From TMP-86 sp039807285 (GTDB lineage: Bacteria > Pseudomonadota > Gammaproteobacteria > Steroidobacterales > Steroidobacteraceae), in the NCBI GenBank assembly GCA_044226785.1, contig JBGAGK010000013.1:62001-126000 (forward strand): DNA of 64,000 bases, written 5' to 3'. Shown piece after piece: positions 50,820 through 59,113 of the stretch (the stretch's first letter is position 1; each line of letters starts with the position of its first letter). Made by a program: the position numbers and the translations under genes. The notes beneath the pieces are model-generated. The model was not told the DNA's origin. It was given only the letters and a program-made list of their open reading frames with translations, and ran no database searches.

Positions 50820-52082
50820 TCAAGTCCCCGCGGTCTTGCCGCCCGGGGCGAAGGCACCCTCCGGCTGGCTGAGTTCGCCTTCCCATTTCGCCACCAGTGT
50901 CGAGGCCACGGCATTGCCCACCACGTTGGTGGCACTGCGCCCCATGTCGAGCAGGTGATCCACCGCGATGATCATCACCAGCCCCGATTCGGGCAGACCG
51001 AAGTAGGCCAGGGTGCTGGCGATGACCATGAGCGAGGCGCGCGGCACACCGGCCATGCCCTTGCTGGTGACCATGAGCAGCATCAGCATGACCACCTGCT
51101 GCTGCAGGGTGATCTCGATCTGGAATATCTGCGCGATGAACAGCACCGCGAAGGTGCAGTACATCATCGAGCCATCGAGGTTGAAGGAGTAACCCAGTGG
51201 CAGCACGAAGGAGGCGATGCGCCGGTTGACTCCGAAATTCTCCAGCTGTTCCAGGGTGCGCGGGTAGGCTGCTTCAGAACTTGCGGTGGAGAAGGCGATC
51301 AGCACCGGCGAGCGGATCATCTTCAGCAGCACGCCTGCACGTCGCCCGATGTTCAGCCACAGCGCCAGCGACAGGAATCCCCACAGCGTGATCAGCGCAA
51401 CATAAAAGCCGCCCACGAAGCGCGCATACACGCCCAGGACCGCCACGCCCTGCGACAACACGGTACCGGCCAGGGCGGCGAACACGGCCACTGGCGCCGT
51501 TGCCATCACGTAACCCGTGATCTTCAGCATGATCATCGACAGCTCGTCGACCCAGTCGATCAGCGCGCTGACCCGCTTGCCCAGGGCTGCGGCACCTGCG
51601 CCGAACAGCAGCGAGAACACCACGATCTGCAGGATCTCGTTGCTCGCCATGGCCTGTATGACGGAGCTGGGGATGATGTGGTCGATGAAATCCTTGAGTT
51701 GCGGCGTGATTGCCTTCGGGATCTCGCCGGCGGTTACCGGCGGCTGCGGCAGGCCTGCGCCGGGCTTGAACCACTGCACCAGGACGAGGCCGATGGTCAT
51801 GGACACGATCGAGGCGAAAATGAACCAGCCGAGGGTCTTGAGGCCCACCCGTGCGATCGAGGCCGTGTCCTCCATGCGCGCCACACCCACGACCAGCGTG
51901 GAGAACACCAGCGGCGCGATGATCATCTTGATCAGGTGCAGGAAGGCCGTGGTCACCAACGACAGGTTCGATGCCACTGATTTCGCACTCTCGCCTTCGC
52001 CGAGCCAGTGATGCAGCAACAGGCCGGCCAGCGGGCCGACGATCATCGCGAGCACCACGTAGAAGGTGAGGCGGTTTTTCAT
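50820..52082 (-). CDS. Dicarboxylate/amino acid:cation symporter (DAACS family)
   Basis: The 420-residue inner-membrane carrier has about eight membrane helices and the DAACS signatures TASSEA-type (here FSTASSEAAYPRTLEQLENF), FVLPLGYSFNLDGSMMYCTF and SKGMAGVPRASLMVIAST, plus DHLLDMGRSATNVVGNAVAS. It belongs to the GltP/DctA group, which imports glutamate, aspartate or C4-dicarboxylates with cations. It lies one base downstream of hutG on the same strand, as the last gene of the hut operon, so a role in moving glutamate, the end product, is plausible. Direct histidine or urocanate uptake would be new for the family. Confidence 0.88.
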   Translation of the reverse strand: MKNRLTFYVVLAMIVGPLAGLLLHHWLGEGESAKSVASNLSLVTTAFLHLIKMIIAPLVFSTLVVGVARMEDTASIARVGLKTLGWFIFASIVSMTIGLVLVQWFKPGAGLPQPPVTAGEIPKAITPQLKDFIDHIIPSSVIQAMASNEILQIVVFSLLFGAGAAALGKRVSALIDWVDELSMIMLKITGYVMATAPVAVFAALAGTVLSQGVAVLGVYARFVGGFYVALITLWGFLSLALWLNIGRRAGVLLKMIRSPVLIAFSTASSEAAYPRTLEQLENFGVNRRIASFVLPLGYSFNLDGSMMYCTFAVLFIAQIFQIEITLQQQVVMLMLLMVTSKGMAGVPRASLMVIASTLAYFGLPESGLVMIIAVDHLLDMGRSATNVVGNAVASTLVAKWEGELSQPEGAFAPGGKTAGT

Positions 52083-52083
52083 C

Positions 52084-52872
52084 TCAGGCCTTGATCACGG
52101 CCGAGAGCAGTTCCTTGAGCAGGACGGACAGATCGGCAGCCAGTGCCGGGTCGAAGTGCTGCAGCCGGGTCTCGTCCATGTAGGCGCACTGGGCGATTTC
52201 CAGCTGTATGGCATCCACGCCGCGTGAAGGGTCGCCGTAATGCCGGGTGATGTAGCCGCCCTTGAACCGGCCGTTGTGTACGACACTGAAGCGGCGCTGC
52301 GCTTCCAGGGCTTTCATGATGCACTGGGCACGCGTGCGCGAGCAGCTCCGGCCATCGGCGGTGCCGACGTTGAGATCCGGCAGCCGGCCGTCGAAGAACA
52401 GCGGTACCCGCGACAGGATGGAATGTGCGTCCCACAGGATGCAGTGGCCATGCTCGGTGCGGATGGCATCGATGGCGTCGGCCAGTTTCAGGTGATAGGG
52501 GCGCCAGTAGTCGAGGATGCGTTGCTGCACCTCTGTGGCATCCGGTGTCCGGCCGTCGGGATACAGGGGCTGATCGGCGAAGGTGCGCGTGGGGCAGACG
52601 CCGGTCTCGGCCTGCCCCGGGTACAGCGGCGTGCCATCCGGCGGTCGGTTCAGGTCCACCACGTATCGCGAATACTCGGCCACCAGAAATGTTGCGCCCA
52701 GTGCGCGGCAGGCCTCGTACAGTCTGGGTACATGCCAGTCGGTGTCAGGCAAGTCCTTCGCGGCGGGGGTCAGACGCGCCTGGATCTCTGGCGGGACACA
52801 GGTTCCGGCATGCGGCACGCTGATCAGCAGTGCGCTGCGGCCCGGCTCGAATCGGAACGGCGATGGGTTCAT
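52084..52872 (-). CDS. hutG: N-formylglutamate deformylase
   Basis: HutG hydrolyses N-formyl-L-glutamate to glutamate and formate, the last step of the HutF-dependent pathway. The 262-residue protein contains the family motifs LLISVPHAGTCVPPEI, SRYVVDLNRPPDGTPLYPGQ, ILWDAHSILSRVP and GGYITRHYGDPSRGVDAIQL. A long open frame continues upstream into hutH but the conserved start MNPSPFRFEPG fixes the ATG. It sits between hutH and the symporter gene on the minus strand. Confidence 0.94.
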   Translation of the reverse strand: MNPSPFRFEPGRSALLISVPHAGTCVPPEIQARLTPAAKDLPDTDWHVPRLYEACRALGATFLVAEYSRYVVDLNRPPDGTPLYPGQAETGVCPTRTFADQPLYPDGRTPDATEVQQRILDYWRPYHLKLADAIDAIRTEHGHCILWDAHSILSRVPLFFDGRLPDLNVGTADGRSCSRTRAQCIMKALEAQRRFSVVHNGRFKGGYITRHYGDPSRGVDAIQLEIAQCAYMDETRLQHFDPALAADLSVLLKELLSAVIKA

Positions 52873-52883
52873 GGCTCTTCTTG

Positions 52884-54398
52884 TCAGTCCTGGAAGGACG
52901 GCAGGAGCGATGATACCCGATGGTTGAACCGGCCCGACTGCACCCAGTGACGTGCGTGTGCGATATCCGGCGCGAAGTAACGGTCGGCTGCATAGTGGGG
53001 CACCTCGGCGCGGATGGCCGCATGTGCCTCCTCCAGCGCGGACGTGGTGCGGGCAGGCCGGTGAAAATCGATGCCCTGCGCGGCCGCCAGCAGTTCCACA
53101 CCGATCACAGCCGAGGCGTTGTCGGTCATTCGCAACAGCCGCCGCGCCGCATGCGTAGCCATGCTGACGTGATCTTCCTGGTTTGCGGAAGTGGGTATGG
53201 AATCGACGCTGGCCGGTGCCGCGAGCGTCTTGTTCTCCGATACCAGCGCCGCGGCCGTGACCTGCGCGATCATGAAACCGGAGTTCAAGCCGCTGTGTTC
53301 GACCAGGAAGGCGGGCAGGCCGCTCATCTTCGGATCCACCAACACCGCCAGGCGCCGTTCCGACAGGCTGCCGATCTCGGCCAGTGCGAGCGCCATCTGG
53401 TCGGCCGCGAAGGCCACGGGCTCGGCATGGAAATTGCCTCCGGAGATCACGGAGCCGCTGTCCAGGAACAGCAGTGGATTGTCGGTCACGGCATTGGCTT
53501 CGATGGTGAGCGTGCGGGCGCACTGACGCAGCAGGTCGAGCGCAGCGCCCATCACCTGAGGCTGGCAGCGGAAGGAATACGGGTCCTGCACACGCTCGCA
53601 TTCCAGATGCGAGGCGCGGATCGGGCTTCCCTGTAGCAGGGTGCGATAGACACCTGCAACATCGATCTGGCCCGGCTGTCCGCGCACCTGGTGGACCCGG
53701 TCATCGAACGGGGCATCGCTCCCCTTGAGGGCATCCACCGACATCGCGCCGGCGACCACGGCCGCGGCGAACACGTTCTCCGCGGCAAACAGGCCGGCCA
53801 GGGCGAGCGCCGTGGAGACCTGTGTGCCGTTGATCAGACCCAGCCCCTCCTTGGGACGCAGCGTCATGGGCACAAGACCTGCGATCGCAAGGCCCTGGAC
53901 TGCATCGAGCACCTGGCCACGGTGGCGCACCTGCCCCACGCCCAGGAGCACCGCGCTCATGTGCGCAAGCGGCGCCAGATCCCCGGATGCACCGACCGAA
54001 CCTTGCGCCGGGATCAGCGGATAGACCTCGTGCTCGAGCAGCCGGTTCAGGGCCTCGATGACCGCGAGACTCACGCCGGAATAGCCCCGTGCGAGGGAAT
54101 GGATCTTGAGCGCGATCACCAGACGCACCACTGCATCCGGGAGCGGTTCGCCGACGCCTGCGGCGTGCGACAGCAGCAGATTTTTCTGCAGCAGCGCGAG
54201 CTCATGGGATGGGATGCGCTCGCGGGCCAGCAGGCCGAAGCCCGTGTTGATGCCATAGGCCGCATCACCCTTGGCCACGATGCGGTCCACCAGCGCGCAG
54301 GAGGCGTTGATGCGATCACGATCGGCCTGGTCGAGCGCCACCGACGCCGCTCTTTCATGGATCCGCCGCAGCGAGGCAAGTGTCAGTTTCTGGCTCAT
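52884..54398 (-). CDS. hutH: Histidine ammonia-lyase
   Basis: HutH deaminates L-histidine to urocanate in the cytoplasm. The 504-residue protein has the Ala-Ser-Gly triad (GSVGASGDLAPLAHM, around residue 140) that cyclises to the MIO electrophile, plus INTGFG near residue 50, the conserved KEGLGLINGTQVSTAL and QEDHVSMATHAARRL. Length is typical. It lies 11 bases upstream of hutG and four bases after the hutU stop. Confidence 0.97.
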   Translation of the reverse strand: MSQKLTLASLRRIHERAASVALDQADRDRINASCALVDRIVAKGDAAYGINTGFGLLARERIPSHELALLQKNLLLSHAAGVGEPLPDAVVRLVIALKIHSLARGYSGVSLAVIEALNRLLEHEVYPLIPAQGSVGASGDLAPLAHMSAVLLGVGQVRHRGQVLDAVQGLAIAGLVPMTLRPKEGLGLINGTQVSTALALAGLFAAENVFAAAVVAGAMSVDALKGSDAPFDDRVHQVRGQPGQIDVAGVYRTLLQGSPIRASHLECERVQDPYSFRCQPQVMGAALDLLRQCARTLTIEANAVTDNPLLFLDSGSVISGGNFHAEPVAFAADQMALALAEIGSLSERRLAVLVDPKMSGLPAFLVEHSGLNSGFMIAQVTAAALVSENKTLAAPASVDSIPTSANQEDHVSMATHAARRLLRMTDNASAVIGVELLAAAQGIDFHRPARTTSALEEAHAAIRAEVPHYAADRYFAPDIAHARHWVQSGRFNHRVSSLLPSFQD

Positions 54399-54402
54399 GG
54401 CA

Positions 54403-56070
54403 TCACCCGGTGATCATCGGCAGTTTCAGGCCCTGTTCGCGCGCACAGCGGATGGCGATCTCGTAGCCGGCATCGGCATGTCGCATGACCCCTGTGCCCG
54501 GATCGTTCCACAATACACGTGCCACGCGCTTGCCGGCAGCCTCGGTGCCATCGCAGACGATCACGACGCCCGAGTGCTGCGAAAAGCCCATGCCGACGCC
54601 GCCGCCATGGTGGAGCGAGACCCAGGTGGCGCCGCTGGCGGTATTGAGCAGGGCATTGAGCAGCGGCCAGTCGGACACCGCATCGGAACCGTCGCGCATG
54701 GCCTCGGTCTCGCGGTTGGGGCTGGCCACCGAACCCGAGTCCAGGTGATCCCGGCCGATGACCACCGGTGCCGACAGCTCGCCGCGCGCCACCATCTCGT
54801 TGAAGGCAAGGCCCAGCCGATGGCGCTGGCCCAGGCCCACCCAGCAGATGCGAGCCGGCAGACCCTGGAAGGCGATGCGCTCGCGCGCCATGTCGAGCCA
54901 GCGGTGCAGATGCGGATCGTCGGGAATCAGCTCCTTGACCTTCCGGTCCGTCCTGTAGATGTCCTCGGGGTCGCCCGACAGCGCAGCCCATCGGAATGGG
55001 CCGATGCCCCGGCAGAACAGCGGGCGGATGTATTCGGGCACGAAGCCGGGAATGTCGAAGGCGCGCGCGACGCCCTGCTGCTTTGCCACCTGCCGGATGT
55101 TGTTGCCGTAGTCGAACACCGGCAACCCCTGATCCTTGAATTCCAGCATGTACTGCACATGCTTTGCCATCGAGGCGCTGGCGGCTGCTGCGGTTCCCGC
55201 CGGATCGCGGACGCGTCGTTCATCCCACTGCTCCACGGTCCAGCCCTGCGGCAGGTATCCGTTCACCGGGTCGTGCGCGGAGGTCTGGTCGGTGAGGGCG
55301 TCGGGGCGGATGCCGCGCTGGCGCAAATCCGCCAGCACATCGACGATGTTGGCACGCAGGGCCACGGACAGCGCCTTGCCCTCCTTGCGCGCATGGTCGA
55401 GCAAGGCAAGTGCTGCCTCCAGGGTCGGTGCCTGCGTGTCGACGTAGCGCGTCTGAAGGCGCTTGTCGATGCTGCTCTGCCGGCATTCCACCGCCAGCAT
55501 GCTGGCGCCGGCCATGGTGGCGGCCAGCGGCTGCGCGCCGCCCATGCCGCCCAGACCTCCGGTCAGGATCCACTTGCCGGTGAGGCTGCCGCCGAAGTGC
55601 TGCCGGCCCATCTCGACGAAGGTCTCGTAGGTGCCCTGCACGATGCCCTGGCTGCCGATGTAGATCCACGACCCGGCTGTCATCTGGCCATACATGGCCA
55701 GCCCCTTGCGGTCCAGTTCGTTGAAGTGTTCCCAGGTGGCCCAGTGCGGCACCAGGTTCGAATTGGCGATGAGCACGCGCGGTGCATCGCGGTGCGTGGG
55801 GAACACACCCACGGGCTTCCCGGACTGCACCAGCAGGGTCTCTTCGTCGCTCAGGGTCTTGAGTGTCTCGACGATGCGGTCGAAGCACTCCCAGTTGCGC
55901 GCGGCGCGGCCGATGCCGCCGTAGACCACGAGCTCGGAAGGGTTTTCCGCCACTTCCGGGTCGAGGTTGTTCATCAGCATGCGCAGGGGAGCCTCGGTGG
56001 TCCACTGGCGGGCATGCAGTTGCGTGCCGCGCGGTGCGCGGACGGGTTTCGAGCGGTGCATCGTGGTCAT
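54403..56070 (-). CDS. hutU: Urocanate hydratase
   Basis: HutU converts urocanate to 4-imidazolone-5-propionate using tightly bound NAD+. The 555-residue product has the family length and blocks: RMLMNNLDPEVAENPSELVV, YGGIGRAARNWECFDRIVET, GWILTGGLGGMGGAQPLAAT-type (read here as KWILTGGLGGMGGAQPLAAT), IPGFVPEYIRPLFCRGIGPF with the active-site Cys, and GVGMGFSQHSGVVIVCDGTE. MTTMHRSKPVR is the chosen start. It lies ten bases after hutC. Confidence 0.97.
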   Translation of the reverse strand: MTTMHRSKPVRAPRGTQLHARQWTTEAPLRMLMNNLDPEVAENPSELVVYGGIGRAARNWECFDRIVETLKTLSDEETLLVQSGKPVGVFPTHRDAPRVLIANSNLVPHWATWEHFNELDRKGLAMYGQMTAGSWIYIGSQGIVQGTYETFVEMGRQHFGGSLTGKWILTGGLGGMGGAQPLAATMAGASMLAVECRQSSIDKRLQTRYVDTQAPTLEAALALLDHARKEGKALSVALRANIVDVLADLRQRGIRPDALTDQTSAHDPVNGYLPQGWTVEQWDERRVRDPAGTAAAASASMAKHVQYMLEFKDQGLPVFDYGNNIRQVAKQQGVARAFDIPGFVPEYIRPLFCRGIGPFRWAALSGDPEDIYRTDRKVKELIPDDPHLHRWLDMARERIAFQGLPARICWVGLGQRHRLGLAFNEMVARGELSAPVVIGRDHLDSGSVASPNRETEAMRDGSDAVSDWPLLNALLNTASGATWVSLHHGGGVGMGFSQHSGVVIVCDGTEAAGKRVARVLWNDPGTGVMRHADAGYEIAIRCAREQGLKLPMITG

Positions 56071-56080
56071 GGTGGATTCC

Positions 56081-56794
56081 TTACGGGCGAAACCGCCCGG
56101 ACATCTCGTAACGGGAACCGGGGTAGTACAGACGGGCAACGGAGGCGATGGCGCCGGCAGACCATGTGCGTCGCAGGACGAGCAGCGCGGGTTCGTGCCG
56201 GGTCATCTTCAACAGGCGGCGTACGTTTTCGGGAGGAACGACGGCACGCAGGACGTGCTGGGCCTCCTGGAGCGGCGCCGTGTGCATCAGGTATTCGTTG
56301 GGCGTCGTGCGGGTGAAATCCACCTGCAGATAATGCGGTGCGATGGCCGGCAGCACGCAGCGCTCCTCGAGCTGGATCGGCCGCTCATTCTCGTGGTGCA
56401 CGATCACTGAACGGAACAGCAGGGCGCGGGGCGCCACCCCGAAATCAGCCGCCAGCTCCCCCACGGCCCGCACCTTCTCCAGCGACACCAGCTGCGCGCG
56501 GTGGGTGCCGCCGCGCTCGCGGATCTCGTCGGCGATGTTGCGGATCTGCAGCGGATGCGCATGCGCGCCGCCCTGCGCCACGAAGGTGCCGACGCCGGCG
56601 ATGCGCACCAGCACGCCCTCGTCCGACAGCTCGCGCAGCGCGCGGTTGGCGGTCATGCGCGACACGCCGAAGGCCTTGACCAGCTCGTTCTCTGAAGGGA
56701 CGCGGCTGGCCGCGACCCACTTGCCGGAGGAGACATGGGAGAGGATGTGGCGCTTGACCTTCAGGTACAGCGGCTGGGACGCGGTGTGGGTCAT
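56081..56794 (-). CDS. hutC: GntR-family histidine utilisation repressor HutC
   Basis: HutC represses hut operons and is released by urocanate. The 237-residue protein has an N-terminal GntR winged helix (SENELVKAFGVSRMTANRAL; RELSDEGVLVRIAGVGTFVA) and a C-terminal UTRA ligand domain (RERGGTHRAQLVSLEKVRAV; RPIQLEERCVLPAIAPHYLQ; PALLVLRRTWSAGAIASVAR). It is the first gene of the minus-strand hutC-hutU-hutH-hutG-symporter operon. A 14-base palindrome lies 15 bases upstream inside the promoter, so it likely represses itself. No ribosome binding site is visible and the promoter puts transcription start almost at the ATG. Confidence 0.93.
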   Translation of the reverse strand: MTHTASQPLYLKVKRHILSHVSSGKWVAASRVPSENELVKAFGVSRMTANRALRELSDEGVLVRIAGVGTFVAQGGAHAHPLQIRNIADEIRERGGTHRAQLVSLEKVRAVGELAADFGVAPRALLFRSVIVHHENERPIQLEERCVLPAIAPHYLQVDFTRTTPNEYLMHTAPLQEAQHVLRAVVPPENVRRLLKMTRHEPALLVLRRTWSAGAIASVARLYYPGSRYEMSGRFRP

Positions 56795-56801
56795 GGCGCA
56801 C

Positions 56802-56831
56802 AGAATACCCTGTATATACAGGTATGGTCAA
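56802..56831 (-). promoter_or_regulatory. hutC operon promoter, apparently leaderless
   Basis: On the minus strand, -35 TTGACC (56831-56826), an 18-base spacer and -10 TATTCT (56807-56802) would start transcription at about 56795, next to the A of the hutC ATG at 56794. The spacer contains the HutC-type palindrome. The TTGACYATACCTGT segment is shared with the hutI promoter. Confidence 0.55.
56809..56822. promoter_or_regulatory. HutC operator palindrome
   Basis: CCTGTATATACAGG is a perfect 14-base palindrome between the -35 and -10 of the hutC promoter. It is close to the TGTATATACA-centred sites described for HutC-type GntR repressors. Occupancy would block RNA polymerase. Confidence 0.7.
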
Positions 56832-56859
56832 CCGGAACCCGGAACTGCGCGCGGTGGCA

Positions 56860-57309
56860 CTACTCCATCGGCAGTTGCACCAGTGGGTCGTGCGCAGTCA
56901 CTTCAAGAAGGGCAAAGTGCTTCGTATTGCGCGTCAGAATCGTGAGGCCGTGATTTCTTGCAATCGCGGCGATGGCCAGATCGCCGAATCCGGCGGTGTG
57001 CCCACGACCACGTGCTTGATCCGATAGCGATCCTGCAATGCGTGCGGCGTCGAGATCAAATGGCAGAATGCGCGAACGGTACAGGTGGATCAGTGTTTCC
57101 AGCCAATCGCGCAACTTCGCTGCTTTTCGGGTGGCTCCTTCGCGCGCCGATTTTGCAATTCCATCCTCGACCTCGGTGATCATGATGACCGACAGGTAAA
57201 GCTTGGCGGAGTTGCGGTCCATCCATTCGATCAACGAGGTCTCTGGCCGTGCTTTCGATGGTGAGCCAGCCGAGAGTACGTCCGTGTCGACAAGAAATCC
57301 TGTGGTCAC
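56860..57309 (-). CDS. VapC-type PIN-domain toxin
   Basis: PIN toxins are Mg-dependent ribonucleases. The 149-residue protein has the acidic active-site pattern: an early Asp in FLVDTDVLSA, Glu in VIMITEVEDGI, Asp in FDLDAARIAG, and Asp in TAGFGDLAIAAIARNHGLTI followed by LTRNTKHFALL. It is closest in style to FitB/VapC. It overlaps the antitoxin gene by four bases. The pair is inserted between hutC and hutF. Confidence 0.88.
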   Translation of the reverse strand: MTTGFLVDTDVLSAGSPSKARPETSLIEWMDRNSAKLYLSVIMITEVEDGIAKSAREGATRKAAKLRDWLETLIHLYRSRILPFDLDAARIAGSLSDQARGRGHTAGFGDLAIAAIARNHGLTILTRNTKHFALLEVTAHDPLVQLPME

Positions 57310-57548
57310 AGTCCCGGATCGCGTATCGGCACTTGCGGGCGTGCCGGAAGATCAATATCCGCGAGCGGAGCCGACATGAGCAGCCTTCCGAACGACGGGA
57401 CTCGCGAGAGCCGTTCAAATTCTTCGTAGGACAGGAGCACGGCTTCACGCCGACCGTGGCGGGTAATGACTGATGGCTTGCCGCGAATGGCATCATCGAC
57501 GACAGTCGAGAACCTGGTTTTGGCGTCCTTCAACTGGATTCTGCGCAT
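57306..57548 (-). CDS. Phd/YefM-type antitoxin partner of the PIN toxin
   Basis: This 80-residue protein starts MRRIQLKDAKTRFSTVVDDA, the DNA-binding N-terminus of Phd/YefM antitoxins, followed by KPSVITRHGRREAVLLSYEE. The C-terminal part would neutralise the toxin. A longer reading from 57578 would run through the operator palindrome; the start at 57548 has a GGGAGG ribosome binding site and is preferred. It overlaps the toxin start. Confidence 0.85.
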   Translation of the reverse strand: MRRIQLKDAKTRFSTVVDDAIRGKPSVITRHGRREAVLLSYEEFERLSRVPSFGRLLMSAPLADIDLPARPQVPIRDPGL

Positions 57549-57559
57549 GCGCGCCTCCC

Positions 57560-57580
57560 ATATGACTACTGTGGTCATAT
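57560..57580. promoter_or_regulatory. Operator palindrome of the toxin-antitoxin pair
   Basis: ATATGAC and GTCATAT form a perfect 7-base inverted repeat with a 7-base spacer, 12-32 bases upstream of the antitoxin ATG. This is the usual place for autoregulatory binding by a Phd/VapB antitoxin. It is AT-rich against the local background. Confidence 0.65.
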
Positions 57581-57672
57581 ATTACCGTCTTTTCCCGGAA
57601 GACCCCAAGGATCTCGTACAGGGCACCGAAATGCTGCGGTGCTGTCCACCTGCGCAACGGGGCCGTGCTCCT

Positions 57673-59073
57673 TCAGCAGCCCTTCCTTCCCATCCACTCG
57701 CTGAACGCACGCCGGCTGTCCTCGCGCAGGCCATGCCGGCCGTTGCGCACCACCATGCGTCCGGCCACCAGCACATCGCGGATGGCGGCGCGCCCATCAC
57801 CGAACACCAGGCGGTCGAGGATGCTTTCCGGAGCGGCACCGGCAATCGCGGGATGGTCCTGATCCAGCACCAGCCAGTCGGCACGGGCACCGACCCGGAT
57901 CCCGTCCACCGGCTGGCCGAGTGCCTGTGCACCGGTGCGTGCCGCATGGGTCCACAGCATCTCGCCCACATGCGGCCTGTCCTTGCTGGCCAGCACCGCG
58001 CGGCGCCGGCGCCTGAGCCGCTGCTGGTATTCCAGCCAGCGCAATTCCTCGCTCGGATCGACGCACACTTCGCTGTCGGACCCGATGCAGGCCGCGCCGC
58101 CTGCTTTCAGGAAGAAACCGGTGTCGAACAGGCCATCCCCGAGATTGGCCTCGGTGGTGGTACAGATGCAGATGCTGGCGCCGCTCGAGGCGATGCCGCG
58201 CAACTCGTTGCGATCGGTGTGCGTGGCATGGACCAGACACCAGTGGGGGTCGGGCAGCTTCTGGCTGAGAAGCCATTGCACCGGGCGCATGCCCGTGGCC
58301 GCAAGGCAAGCCTTGACCTCCAGCACCTGTTCGGCGATGTGGATGTGGATGGGCATGCCGGGGTCGATTTCGCGCAAGGCCGCGCTCACCTCGTGCAGCG
58401 CTGCCGGGCCCACGGCGCGCAGGCTGTGGAAGGCGGCTCCCCAGCGCAAGGGACTGGCGGGATGCGAAGGTCGTGCCTGTGCGCGGAACAGATCCACGAA
58501 TTCCGCGTTGCCCAGCCGGAATCGGCGTTGATCCTCGCGCAGCGGCTTTCCGCCGAAGTCGCTGTGCTGGTAGAGCACGGGCAGGAAGGTGAGTCCGATT
58601 CCGGTGTCGCGGGCCGCGGACATGATGGCCCCATGCAGCGGATTTGCCGCAGCATCGCCCCCGAAGGCGCTCCCGTCCTCGCGCCGGTGCAGGTAGTGGA
58701 ATTCGGCCACTGAGGTGTAGCCGGCTTCCAGCATCTCGATGAACAGCTGCCGCGCAATCAGTTCGAGTTCCGCTGGCGTGATGCTGTTCGCCAGCGCATA
58801 CATGGCATTGCGCCAGGTCCAGAAGCTGTCCCGCGCGGATCTGCGGAACTCGGTGTCGGCACGCATGGCGCGCTGGAATGCATGGCTGTGCGCATTGGGC
58901 ATGCCGGGGACCACGAAACCCCTCAGGTGCTGCAGATCAGCTCCGGCTTCCGCCCCCGCTCCTGCCACGCCCGTGCCGATCGCCGTGATCAGGCCATGTG
59001 CATCCGTCTGGACCAGCAGGTCATGTTTCCAGCCGTCCGGGAGCAGTGCGTGTTGCAGGCGGTAGTGGTTCAT
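57673..59073 (-). CDS. hutF: Formimidoylglutamate deiminase
   Basis: HutF hydrolyses N-formimino-L-glutamate to N-formylglutamate and ammonia. The 466-residue amidohydrolase has the metal-binding GMPNAHSHAFQRAMRADTEF (HxH), HIHIAEQVLEVKACLAATGM, the conserved LVHATHTDRNELRGIASSGA, and IGSDSEVCVDPSEELRWLEY with its catalytic Asp. ATG at 59073 is preferred over one at 59097 because a TATAGT -10 places transcription start at about 59074 and because MNHYRLQHALLPDGW is the natural N-terminus. It is divergent from hutI and feeds HutG. Confidence 0.93.
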   Translation of the reverse strand: MNHYRLQHALLPDGWKHDLLVQTDAHGLITAIGTGVAGAGAEAGADLQHLRGFVVPGMPNAHSHAFQRAMRADTEFRRSARDSFWTWRNAMYALANSITPAELELIARQLFIEMLEAGYTSVAEFHYLHRREDGSAFGGDAAANPLHGAIMSAARDTGIGLTFLPVLYQHSDFGGKPLREDQRRFRLGNAEFVDLFRAQARPSHPASPLRWGAAFHSLRAVGPAALHEVSAALREIDPGMPIHIHIAEQVLEVKACLAATGMRPVQWLLSQKLPDPHWCLVHATHTDRNELRGIASSGASICICTTTEANLGDGLFDTGFFLKAGGAACIGSDSEVCVDPSEELRWLEYQQRLRRRRRAVLASKDRPHVGEMLWTHAARTGAQALGQPVDGIRVGARADWLVLDQDHPAIAGAAPESILDRLVFGDGRAAIRDVLVAGRMVVRNGRHGLREDSRRAFSEWMGRKGC

Positions 59074-59077
59074 CGGC

Positions 59078-59107
59078 TTGACTATACCTGTGCGCATCGC
59101 CTAGCGT
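59078..59107 (+). promoter_or_regulatory. hutI promoter, apparently leaderless, overlapping the hutF promoter
   Basis: On the plus strand, -35 TTGACT (59078-59083), an 18-base spacer and -10 TAGCGT (59102-59107) place transcription start at 59114, the A of the hutI ATG. On the minus strand, TATAGT (59086-59081) is a good -10 for hutF with a start at about 59074, one base before its ATG; a weak -35 TTCACG lies 18 bases away. Neither gene has a ribosome binding site. The half-operator ATACCTGT (59084-59091) matches half of the hutC operator region. Confidence 0.5.
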
Positions 59108-59113
59108 GAATTC

